Both the position numbers and the translations under genes were made by a program. The notes under the pieces were generated by a model, which searched no databases, was not told the DNA's origin, and saw only the letters and a list, made by a program, of their open reading frames with translations. From the NCBI GenBank assembly GCA_965240325.2, contig OZ251226.1:2170001-2234000 (forward strand): a stretch of DNA of 64,000 bases, in the 5' to 3' direction. Shown here piece by piece: positions 49,084 to 57,527 of this stretch. Numbering within the stretch: position 1 is the first letter of the stretch; the number at the start of each line of letters is the position of its first letter. The DNA is from Rebecca billardiae RCC1528 (taxonomy: Eukaryota > Haptophyta).

Positions 49084-49734
49084 ATGAAATCATCGCAATT
49101 CCAAATGGCTATGAAAAACGCCAATTTGCTCAAGCGCACTCCGGAGGGAAAGCCGGCGGCAGGCTTGTACGTGATTGCTCCGGGGTGGGACACTTCTAAC
49201 CGTTTGTTCAAAATGGGGCTCACCGCTAATATTGTGAGTCGAACCTTTAAAGGCTATCGCCATATGATGCCCTACGCCAAGCCCGGGAATTCGTTCAGGT
49301 TAGTCGGGTTTTTGGTCGTGTCTCCGAATTTGGTCTTCCCCGCCGAGAAGCGCCTGCTCGCGCTCACAAACCCCGGCTTTGGCTTCGTCAAGCCGCCGCT
49401 CGATAAGGAGTGGCGCAAAATTTCCGATCCGGCAAAGCTCGAAGAGAACGTCGCCCGGCTACTGACGCGCGCGCGCCGCCCCGTCGATGGAAAATGGTAC
49501 GTGTTCGACAAGGCAGGGAAGGTCGTGCGCCAAGGCGGGCGCGACCCGGACGTCGAGCAAAACAACATCATCCCCGCCGGCGCGAACGTGACCACGCGTT
49601 CGAACGCCAATCGCCGTGCGCAGGTCATCACCGCGCGATTCACGGGCCCTATCACCGGCATTCGCAGCGAGGGTATCCGGTTACTGCGTCCGTCCGCGCG
49701 GCCGTCCGCTCGCAAAAAGAACCCCTCAAAATAG
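49084..49734 (+). CDS. GIY-YIG/T5orf172-like protein
   Basis: The predicted product is 216 aa. GLYVIAPG, then LFKMGLTANIVSRTFKGYRH, then PAEKRLLALT and EWRKISDPAKLEENVARLL follow the order of the T5orf172 branch of GIY-YIG nucleases (LYV, K-G-T, R, E, W/F-K). The second Tyr/Gly motif is weak, so activity is uncertain. The C-terminal third is disordered and basic. If active, it is the only DNA-cutting enzyme seen in the virus apart from the polymerase exonuclease, and so a candidate for integration or end processing. It begins nine bases after the previous stop. Confidence 0.5.
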   Translation: MKSSQFQMAMKNANLLKRTPEGKPAAGLYVIAPGWDTSNRLFKMGLTANIVSRTFKGYRHMMPYAKPGNSFRLVGFLVVSPNLVFPAEKRLLALTNPGFGFVKPPLDKEWRKISDPAKLEENVARLLTRARRPVDGKWYVFDKAGKVVRQGGRDPDVEQNNIIPAGANVTTRSNANRRAQVITARFTGPITGIRSEGIRLLRPSARPSARKKNPSK

Positions 49735-49840
49735 TATCGAAATAGTATCATGCCGCCAAAGTCTCGGAAGCGCTCCGAGCGAGCACCTTCGAGTGTTTTT
49801 GACCCATCTAAATTGTGTGATGGCGTGGCGCTCAGACCAG

Positions 49841-50353
49841 TCAGTCCTCACCATCAGAATCTGCGAACATCGGTTGATCCGCGGGAGGCGCGCTTGGCGC
49901 GCTTGGCGAAGCTCCGCCTCGCTGACGTGACCACGAGCGCGGCCACAACACGTCCCGAAGGCTTGCGGGCGTAGCCGATTGAGAGATCGGCGCCCGACCC
50001 GGCTCGCCGTACGCCTCGCTGATAGCGACAATTTTGCGGGTAATTTTGAACGATTGTGCCATGCCCGCAGTGGGGCCCTCCACGAAGGGCTCGCTGAGTC
50101 TACCCACGATGCAGTGCTCGTTGAAGAACTTGGCGTCGACCACTTCGATGCCGCCAAAGTGACTCTCAATGGCGGTTATTGATGTCACCGTGAGCGACCC
50201 GGGGCGCGCGCTCGGCTTGGGCGGCTTGGCGACGACGACACGCTCGAGAGCCACCACGCGCTCCTTGAGGCTCTCGAACTCAGTGCGCATCTCGCGGCAA
50301 TCGCGGCAGCGACAATCGTGGCGAGCGGAAACGTCAAAATCGCAGGGGGGCAT
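49841..50353 (-). CDS. PLV protein with N-terminal Cys cluster (170 aa)
   Basis: The predicted product is 170 aa. A Cys-rich start (PPCDFDVSARHDCRCRDC) leads into a coiled coil (REMRTEFESLKERVVALERV). A compact segment follows (SLTVTSITAIESHFGGIEVV, then FKITRKIVAISEAYG) with an acidic, Pro/Ser-rich tail. No family is recognised. It is preferred over an overlapping 74-aa plus-strand frame because it is longer and has predicted structure. It lies directly downstream of the polymerase on the same strand. Confidence 0.6.
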   Translation of the reverse strand: MPPCDFDVSARHDCRCRDCREMRTEFESLKERVVALERVVVAKPPKPSARPGSLTVTSITAIESHFGGIEVVDAKFFNEHCIVGRLSEPFVEGPTAGMAQSFKITRKIVAISEAYGEPGRAPISQSATPASLRDVLWPRSWSRQRGGASPSAPSAPPADQPMFADSDGED

Positions 50354-50411
50354 TTGTTTTTACTACTACTAGTGCGTGAGAAAATTATTTGAGCTGAGAA
50401 AAACGCGCTAA

Positions 50412-53400
50412 CTAGTCCATCGCCGCTGCGAGGGCGCCGGCCCTGATGCGCCAGTGATTGAGGGCGATTGTGCGCTCGGCCGAGAGATGGTAGCCCTTAT
50501 CGTCGACCCAATCGAGCACCTTCTTCACGCGCCGACTGAAAACAATGTTGTGATTTTTATATTGCAGATCGTGGTACTGCGCGCTGACGCTCGAACTCTC
50601 CAAAATCGTCGTCTCGTAGTCGTCGTGCGTGAGGCTATTTTGCACGCAGCGGGAGGGGGCACCCTTGGCTCGGTGGACGTCCTCAAGCTCGTCCTCGAGG
50701 CTCTTGAGCGTCTTGATCGAGTAGGTCTTCGCCCGCACAAAGGCCACTGCTATAGCCAAATTGTCGCCGAGCTCATCCTTGAAGAAGCCCGGTGTCTTGC
50801 GGTTTGCGTCCGTGAAGAGCGGGTGTCCCTCCGGAAACTTGCTCATGTCCAGCCATTCGTCGCGGATGCTGAGCATTTTCTCCAAATAGGCCTCGTGCGA
50901 GGGCGCCCGGAAATTCATGATGAGCGAGTCGGTGTCAGTCCCGAGCAGGCGGGCGTTCTTCGGTCCGAAGGTGGGGTAGACCACATTATACAAAAACGTG
51001 TACATCCACAGCTTCGAAAAGTCAAGGATCGAGGCGCCCACGAAGATGGGCTTGTCACGCACGTACTCGCGCTTGCTCATCGTCACGAGCGCAAACTCGG
51101 GTGCGATCGGCTTGTAGGTGAGAGCCCGGTGACTCGTCATGGCTCGAGTGAATGCCGCTCGGTTATCAATGAATCGCGCTTGCGTGTGGTGGTAGATCCG
51201 CTCCATCGTCTTGCCGAAGCACGCGTTCACCATGAGCTTGAAATACCCCTCCTCGAAAGGATTCTTGCCCTGCTTGCGCAGCCGCGTGTTGAGGTCCACC
51301 CACGGGCGCAGCCACGGGCTTTGCTCGAACTCGACGACCCGATGCACCTTGGTGAGCTCGAGCCCCTGCGCCAGCGCAAACTTGAGCATCGTGACGTTGA
51401 GCGTGTAGTGTTTGCGGGAGCCAAGGTGCGCAATCAGCTTGGTGGTCTTTACGGCGCGCTTGCCCCGCTGCATAGGCGAGAGCATCTCGTCGGGCACTTC
51501 CATTACCTCGGGGAGTAACGGGTAGTCGCTGTGCAGGTCGTGCAAGCGGTCAGGGTAGTCGATGTCCACCGTCACGAGCGCCCCCACATCGCCTTGCCAC
51601 TCCTCGCACGGCTGATTCGGTCGCGTCGGGAGCCCGCCGTAGCGCGGATCGTTAACATCGAAGCGCTCCGGATCGACATCCGTATACCCACCCGTTGGCA
51701 GCTTCCACGACATCACTGAGGCATAAAGTGCGTTGGCGTCAAAGTCGTGGATTGCTGAGAATTCTTTGGCGGGATCATATTCAGGAAGATCCGGGTGGTT
51801 CGCGCGTGCGATGCGGTTGCGCGCCATCGACATGCCTCCGCGGAGCCCGGACTCGGCGTGCTCGTACAGGTCGCTCGTGGGGATGCTCTCGAGGCTCACG
51901 CCTGTGAGCTTGAGCATGGCCTTCCACGCGAACTGCGAGTTGGAGATGCAGTACGCCGGATCGAGGCCGTACGTGTTCATCGAGGTCTTGCGGAAGGCAC
52001 GCATGCAATCTTGGAGCCCGCAGACGTCAATGCTGAGGTACAGATCGTGGAGATCACGCCACGTGATGATGCCGGTCGCCTCCTGCAGGCGGCTCATGCG
52101 CTCGGGCAGGCTCTCCTCGAGCTCCTTTTGCTCGGCCTCCAGGCGCTCCTCCAGCTCCTCGTCGGTTTTGCCGTAGCCTTCGCTCAGCTTGGAGCCGAAG
52201 AACTGAGGATCTGCGCTGATGGGCTCGTCGAGGTGCTGGTGCCAATCGAACTCGTACGGGAAGACTTGCTTGTGCTTGAAGGCCTCGAAGACCGCATCCG
52301 GGTCCTTGCCGAAGCGCTCGGCGTGCTCGTTGGCCGCCCGGCGCAGCGAGTGCTTGTCCTCTGAGGGCAGATTCTTCAGAGATTCCGCCAAGCTTCCACC
52401 CAGAAAAGTCATCGAGTCGAGGATGCGGAAGGCCCCGATCTCGAGCGTCTTGAAGCGCTCGGAATTGATCACCATGGCGTTCATGCGGACCTTGTGCTCC
52501 TTGATGCGCGCCTGAACGCTCACGTCGGAGAGCGCCTGCATGATGAGCTGCGAGTCGTAGGACATGTTATGAAAGTACACCGGTATGCTGCTGATGAGGC
52601 TCGGCGTGCCGTGCTTGAGGTTGCACCGCGAGTGTGCCGCGCCGCGGTAGAGGCCCGTGCAGTGGCAGTGGTCGAGCACCTTGCGCTTGGCTCGGACCTC
52701 CTCGAGCGCGCGCTTCAACTCGTCCTTTTCCTCCGGCGCGAGTTTCGACTTGAGCTCGTACTCCGCTTCGGCGCGAGCAATCTCCGCGCTCGAGGCGAAG
52801 GCAGCCTCGCCGCAAAAGTGGCACGTCTCGCTCGCCTCAAAGTGCTCGCGGTCGGCCGCGGTGACCTTTGAAAAGTCGTCCTTGTAGCGCGAGCACGCGT
52901 CGCGGATCTTGGGGGTGGCGTCGAGCAGCGCGTGCAAAAATCGCACACCCGCATCCGGACCCATGAAGCTGCAATCCATGTCAGGGGCGTCCATGCCGTC
53001 CTGGAAGTCAAACTTGAGGCTCACCGATTGCGCCTTCTGATGCGTCTCCCCGTTGACTTGCGTGTTGACCGCCTCAAAGTCGGCCACCGCTACTACCGGC
53101 TTCCACACGACTGAGGTGTCCTGCGAGTAGGTGATGTCCGTCTCGGTGCGCTTGAGTTCCTGAGGCGTCCTCGCCTGGCTCTTAATCTCGTCGAGCGTCC
53201 ACGGCTGAAACAGGTGGCGCCAGTTGGCGTTGCACTGCGCGGTGTGCTGATCGCGGATTGCCTTGGTCCTGAAGCGGCGCGTGCAGATGGGGCAGTGCGC
53301 GCAGTTGTGTGCACGCTCGCTGAGTAGCTTGTCCAGGTCCTTGACGAAGACGTAGTGGTCCTCGTACGCGAGGATGTTGATGAGCGTGCGCTCGCGGTAC

Positions 53401-54992
53401 TTCTCCGGCGTGGTCGTGTGAATCGGCACGATGGGGTACTTGAACTCGTCCGTGTCCTCGGGGTGCTCGTGATGGTCCTCCGAGGAGCGCTTGACTTGCT
53501 CGAGCGAGAAGACGTTCCAGGTGAGGGTGGGGTTGACCTCCTCGAGGCGCGGGATGTCGGTGCAGTCGAACGGAAACTTGACCTCCTCCGGCCATGTGAT
53601 CATCGACTCGTAGCGCTTGAGCGTGCTGGTGCGCTCCTGCTTCTTGGCGCCATCTGCGTTCGCAAAGTGCATGAGCGACGCCCACAGGAAGCATTTGTTG
53701 TCGGTCTTGTTCTCGGGATTGATTAGGCCCTTGCTTCCGCCGCCAAACTTCTGCGGGAGCTTGACGTAAGACGAGCCCTGCTGGCGGACGGCATTGATCG
53801 GATAGGTGTCCACGTCAAAGCTAAGGAGACCCACAAATCGCCGCGCGCTGTACTGCGGATTGCTCGTGGAGGTGACGAGCGCGAGTATCTCCGCGACCTT
53901 GGTCTTGACTTGCTGCACGTCCTCGGGGTTGCCCTTGTCGATGACCAGGCGCGCCGTCGAGTTGTCGAGCTCCTTCGCGCCCGCGGTGACCACGCCAAAC
54001 TCGTAGAAGCCCTTGTTCAAGGCGGTCGGATTGTACTGGTCGTTCTGGTTTTTGAATGCGCGCGCGTGGAGCCTAATCTCCTCGCGGGTCTTGAGCTGAG
54101 CGACCTCGTGCATGGTTGCTGCAAAGGGATCCGCCTCCCAGGTGAAATCGGACGTCTCGACGGCCTTTCCGTTCTTGGTGGATTTGCTAATCGTCACCTT
54201 GGCGTGCGCGAATATTGATTCGAGTCGAATGTGCATCGAGAGCCGGCTGTACGGTATCTCCTGCAGGCGGGCGTCAATAGTCGCATTAATCGTCTGGAGA
54301 ATCGCTCCGAGGTGGTGCTGGCTCGGCGTGTAGTTCAGCTGCTGCTCCAGGAGCAGCCCAAGATTCTCGTGCAGAATCCACTTGAGCGGCATGATAAAGC
54401 GCTTGCGGTCGATAAATTCGAAGTATCGATCCTGCATGCTCGTGGAGAGCATGGCGAGGTTCCGATCGACTTCCAGCTGCGTGCGCTGGGCGTCCGTCAG
54501 GCGGTTTGCGAGCTGGGAGCGAGTGAAGCGCTGGAGGAGGCTCGCGGCGCGGTCGCGGTCGGGCGCGCGGCGGGCGGGCGTGCGGCGGGGCGCGGGGCCG
54601 GAAATCTTGCTGGCGACGCGCTCGGCGAGGGCGTCGAGCTGTCTGCCGTTGGAGGGGATCTTGCGCCGCTTACCGCTCCACGGATCTTGGTAGAGCATGC
54701 CGGCGAGGACTTGCGGGGCACTCATGCCGAAGCCCTCGAATGCGTCTTGGAACTGGCGGATGCGCGTGAGCTGCTCCTGCGTGTATTGGCTGAGCGAGCG
54801 GCTGGTGGAGCGGAGGCCGGTGGCTGGCGTCGAGTTGGGGGTGCCCGGCGGAGACTGGAATGCTCTCGCGATGGAGTTCGTGCGTGCTGCTGCGGTAGCG
54901 CCTAGGCGGCTCGTGATCGGAATTTCGATGCGAGGGGTGCGCTCGTTGAGGCGCGCGCGGGCATTTCGGATGAGCTCATCAACGTTCATCAT
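50412..54992 (-). CDS. polB: Protein-primed family B DNA polymerase
   Basis: The predicted product is 1526 aa. The N-terminus is disordered, followed by helical sequence. DNKCFLWASL is near 431-440, and a Cys/His cluster at 564-587 follows. The 3'-5' exonuclease motifs are VADFEAVN (Asp638/Glu640), FHNMSYDS (Asp813) and YLSIDVCGL (Asp989). An inserted zinc or HNH-like module reads CHFCG (724-728) and DHCHCTG...SRCN (774-791). Polymerase motifs are A (DFDANALYASVM, Asp1085), B (KLMVNACFGK, 1252-1261) and C (GTDTDS, Asp1353/1355). This layout is that of polintons and PLVs, which replicate linear DNA from a terminal protein. The priming protein may be encoded in the long N-terminal region. All catalytic residues are present. 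Confidence 0.95.
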   Translation of the reverse strand: MMNVDELIRNARARLNERTPRIEIPITSRLGATAAARTNSIARAFQSPPGTPNSTPATGLRSTSRSLSQYTQEQLTRIRQFQDAFEGFGMSAPQVLAGMLYQDPWSGKRRKIPSNGRQLDALAERVASKISGPAPRRTPARRAPDRDRAASLLQRFTRSQLANRLTDAQRTQLEVDRNLAMLSTSMQDRYFEFIDRKRFIMPLKWILHENLGLLLEQQLNYTPSQHHLGAILQTINATIDARLQEIPYSRLSMHIRLESIFAHAKVTISKSTKNGKAVETSDFTWEADPFAATMHEVAQLKTREEIRLHARAFKNQNDQYNPTALNKGFYEFGVVTAGAKELDNSTARLVIDKGNPEDVQQVKTKVAEILALVTSTSNPQYSARRFVGLLSFDVDTYPINAVRQQGSSYVKLPQKFGGGSKGLINPENKTDNKCFLWASLMHFANADGAKKQERTSTLKRYESMITWPEEVKFPFDCTDIPRLEEVNPTLTWNVFSLEQVKRSSEDHHEHPEDTDEFKYPIVPIHTTTPEKYRERTLINILAYEDHYVFVKDLDKLLSERAHNCAHCPICTRRFRTKAIRDQHTAQCNANWRHLFQPWTLDEIKSQARTPQELKRTETDITYSQDTSVVWKPVVAVADFEAVNTQVNGETHQKAQSVSLKFDFQDGMDAPDMDCSFMGPDAGVRFLHALLDATPKIRDACSRYKDDFSKVTAADREHFEASETCHFCGEAAFASSAEIARAEAEYELKSKLAPEEKDELKRALEEVRAKRKVLDHCHCTGLYRGAAHSRCNLKHGTPSLISSIPVYFHNMSYDSQLIMQALSDVSVQARIKEHKVRMNAMVINSERFKTLEIGAFRILDSMTFLGGSLAESLKNLPSEDKHSLRRAANEHAERFGKDPDAVFEAFKHKQVFPYEFDWHQHLDEPISADPQFFGSKLSEGYGKTDEELEERLEAEQKELEESLPERMSRLQEATGIITWRDLHDLYLSIDVCGLQDCMRAFRKTSMNTYGLDPAYCISNSQFAWKAMLKLTGVSLESIPTSDLYEHAESGLRGGMSMARNRIARANHPDLPEYDPAKEFSAIHDFDANALYASVMSWKLPTGGYTDVDPERFDVNDPRYGGLPTRPNQPCEEWQGDVGALVTVDIDYPDRLHDLHSDYPLLPEVMEVPDEMLSPMQRGKRAVKTTKLIAHLGSRKHYTLNVTMLKFALAQGLELTKVHRVVEFEQSPWLRPWVDLNTRLRKQGKNPFEEGYFKLMVNACFGKTMERIYHHTQARFIDNRAAFTRAMTSHRALTYKPIAPEFALVTMSKREYVRDKPIFVGASILDFSKLWMYTFLYNVVYPTFGPKNARLLGTDTDSLIMNFRAPSHEAYLEKMLSIRDEWLDMSKFPEGHPLFTDANRKTPGFFKDELGDNLAIAVAFVRAKTYSIKTLKSLEDELEDVHRAKGAPSRCVQNSLTHDDYETTILESSSVSAQYHDLQYKNHNIVFSRRVKKVLDWVDDKGYHLSAERTIALNHWRIRAGALAAAMD

Positions 54993-55105
54993 ACTACAAG
55001 CGAGGATTTTGTGTTATGATGGTGGTTGACATTTTTATTTGGCGCCAGAATAACGCGCGTACGTTTCTCCCTACGCCGACTCGGCGCGGATCGCCGATTT
55101 TTCCC

Positions 55106-55759
55106 CTAGGCGGCGGCGCGCGCCGCCGACTTTATTTGCGCGTCGCGCTCCGCCGAGGATGCGCCCTTGCTCACGAAGCGCGCCCGGCGGATGCGCACCT
55201 GCTCGAGGTGGCACTCGTAGCAGTTCATAGTGCGCGTCACGCTGCCGCCTCGGCGGCGGCGGAAGGCGAAGAGCTCGAATGGCACCTCGCGGTTGCATTC
55301 GGAGCACTCGATGTTCTCCTCTCTGTGCGCCTCCAATTCTTCCTCCGGAGGAAGCAAGCGCCTTGACTTTTGCTTGATGGTCTCTTGCGTGAGGCGATGA
55401 CGGCCGGAGGAAGCGTTCGTGTCGATTGGTACGAACACGTTGTTCTTCCGCTCCAGCGTGACCGGCTTGATGCCGAGCGCCTGCTCGAACGCGTCGTCAA
55501 AGGTGCGCTCGCTCACGCCGAGGTCCCTGAGGCTGTTGCCGTAGAAAATGAGTCCGTCACTATATTTGCATGCCCGACCGCCTGAGTACTCGAAGCGCAC
55601 CGTGGCGTGGCGGACGCAGTGCCAGCGCTCAGAAGGGTGGAAGTGGATCAAGTGGCGGAGTGCGTCCGTGAGGTCCACGAACCAGCGTGACTCGTATTCC
55701 TCGTCATCGGCGAAGCCGGGTGCTCCGGTGCGTGCTTCGCAAGTCACACGCCAGGGCAT
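55106..55759 (-). CDS. PLV zinc-finger protein (217 aa)
   Basis: The predicted product is 217 aa. The N-terminal half looks structured (SRWFVDLTDALRHLIHFHPS, then ERTFDDAFEQALGIKP). Near residues 150-185 a four-cysteine module (IECSECNRE and MNCYECHLEQ) should bind zinc. The C-terminus is Arg/Ala-rich. No family is recognised. It lies upstream of the polymerase on the same strand, next to the right terminal repeat, so it may act in early expression or replication. The kinesin frame reading into the virus ends just inside its first codons. Confidence 0.65.
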   Translation of the reverse strand: MPWRVTCEARTGAPGFADDEEYESRWFVDLTDALRHLIHFHPSERWHCVRHATVRFEYSGGRACKYSDGLIFYGNSLRDLGVSERTFDDAFEQALGIKPVTLERKNNVFVPIDTNASSGRHRLTQETIKQKSRRLLPPEEELEAHREENIECSECNREVPFELFAFRRRRGGSVTRTMNCYECHLEQVRIRRARFVSKGASSAERDAQIKSAARAAA

Positions 55760-55869
55760 GATAGGTCAGTATTATACACGTGCGTAAGATTTTATATTGC
55801 ACCGAAATAAACGCGGTGGCGGCGTGGCGGGCGGTGGCAGGGGGTTGGGGTGGCGGCGGCGTGGCGGCG

Positions 55870-56151
55870 GCGGCGGGGTGGTGGCACCGAAGGCTCGGCG
55901 GGGTGGTGGCACCGAAGGCTCGGCGGGGGTCGACTGAGAATCGGGGATGACGAAGGCTCGGAGGAGGGCTGGGGAGGGCTGGGGAGGGCTGGGGAGGGCT
56001 GGGGAGGGCTGGGGAGGCGGGGTGGGGTGGCGGCGGGGTGGCTCGATGTGGCTCGATGTGGCTCGACTGAGAACCGGGGATGATGAGTCGTAGGCTCGGG
56101 GGAGGGCTGGGGAGGCGGGGTGGGGTGGCGGCACCGTATACCCCCACACAC
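55870..56151 (-). repeat. PLV right terminal inverted repeat (282 bp)
   Basis: This is the exact reverse complement of 40127-40408, ending ...CCGTATACCCCCACACAC. The next host base (56152) belongs to the kinesin Leu codon. The kinesin frame happens to stay open through this repeat and stops at 55704, adding about 149 Pro/Ser-rich residues if read through. Confidence 0.97.
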
Positions 56152-57496
56152 AGCTCGTCCGCCTCGGCGGCCGTCGCCGTGATCTGCGCCGAGAGCGCTG
56201 CGCGCGCCGCCTCGGCGTCAGCAAGCTGCGCGGCCATTTGGCGCCGCTCGGCCGTCGACCGTTCCAGCGCCTCTTCGCTCAGCCTCAGCCGCTCGGTGGC
56301 CTGGAAGAGGCGCTCCTCGAGGACGGCGGGCTCGGCGCCAGCCGGGCCGGTCTCACCGCCGCCGGTCTCGCCGCCGCCGCCGCCGCCACAGCCGCGCTCA
56401 GCTGGCGAGGAGGGGTCACTGCCGCCGCCGTCCCGCGCGCCGGACGCTCCGGCCTCGCCCGCGGCCTCAGCAGTTCGGCGCTCGCGCCGAGCGGCGCGCC
56501 GCTCCTGCGCCGTGCCCTCCGGCGTGAGCGAGGACGCGGGGCCTGCCGCGCCGCCCAGCGGCGGCGCCTGCGGCGCGGGCGCGAACGGCACGCGTAGCCC
56601 CGGCGGCGAGGCCGCGACGCCTCGCTCCGTCGCCATCTCCGGCCGAGCCGCGTCCGCGCCGATCGGGCGACCAGCGGCGCGCGCGCGCGCGAGCGCGGCC
56701 GTGCGAGCGGCGGGCGCACCGGCGGCGCGCAGCGCTTCGTGCACGATGCCCTCGAGGGTGCGGATGAGCAGCAGCGCAGGCTGGTGCACGCTCCTCGAGA
56801 GGAAGCCGTACGCCTCCGCCGGTAGCGCCGGCTGCTGTCCGGGAGATGCCCCGGACTCCGCCCGTCGCGCCGGTGGCGTGAGCCGAGCGGCGCCGGCCGT
56901 GGCCGCTGTTGCGTCGCCGGCCCCTGAGAAGCTGGACAGCGCCGAGGCGGCGGCGGCCGTGCCGGCGTCGGGCTCGGGCGAGGCGCGGCCTGACGCGCTG
57001 GGCTGCATGGCGAGAAGCCGCGGCTCGCGCGGCGGCGTGTCGCGCCGGCTGCCGCCCGCGCCATGCGCCCGTGCGACCGAGTCGGCCGCGGGCTGCGCCC
57101 AGCGCGCGGCGCGCGACGGCCGCTCCGCTCGCCGCGCGTCGGCGTCGGCGCCGATCCTGCCGAGCTGCGCGTGCAGGGCGCGCGCGACGCGCGAGGCCTC
57201 CTCAAGCTCGGCGGCGCGGGGCTCGCCGCGCGCCGCGCGCGCGCCGCGCTCCGCCTCCACGCCGCCGCTGCAAACGGTCAGCAGCTCTGCCAGCGCCCCG
57301 AGCAGCGTCGCCGCCTGCTCGGAAGATTCCAGAAGTTTCGCCTCCCAGCGCGCGAGGTGCTCGCGCGCGCAGGCGAGGTCGAGGTGGGCATCGGCGAGCG
57401 CGTCGGCCTCCGCCTCGGCCTCCGCGTCGATCGCACCCTCGCTATCGCCCGCCTCCTCCCTGTCCGCCACGGCGCGCGGCGTGCCCGCGCGGCGGC

Positions 57497-57527
<31 letters not shown>

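Larger units (their letters stand above)
40127..56151. mobile_element. Endogenous polinton-like virus (PLV), complete
   Basis: The element is 16,025 bp. Its ends are 282-bp terminal inverted repeats identical at every base compared. It encodes the PLV hallmark set: protein-primed DNA polymerase B, packaging ATPase, major capsid protein and probable penton. It also has fibre-like LamG, lipase and GIY-YIG-like genes and several small unknowns. It is inserted in the kinesin coding region. Host bases 56152 and 40126 join in frame, so the boundaries are exact, with no target duplication longer than 2 bp (a GT could be shared). No rve or tyrosine integrase, capsid protease or helicase was recognised. 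One small gene appears frameshifted and the others are open. Confidence 0.95.

Noticed and set aside
49750-49974. 74-aa plus-strand frame after the GIY-YIG-like gene
   Set aside because: It overlaps the better supported 170-aa minus-strand gene and has no protein-like segments.
55704-56151. Kinesin C-terminus as the natural Pro/Ser-rich end of the protein
   Set aside because: This part lies wholly in the viral TIR, and the same peptide is encoded at 40131-40408 at the other viral end. The real tail continues at 40126.
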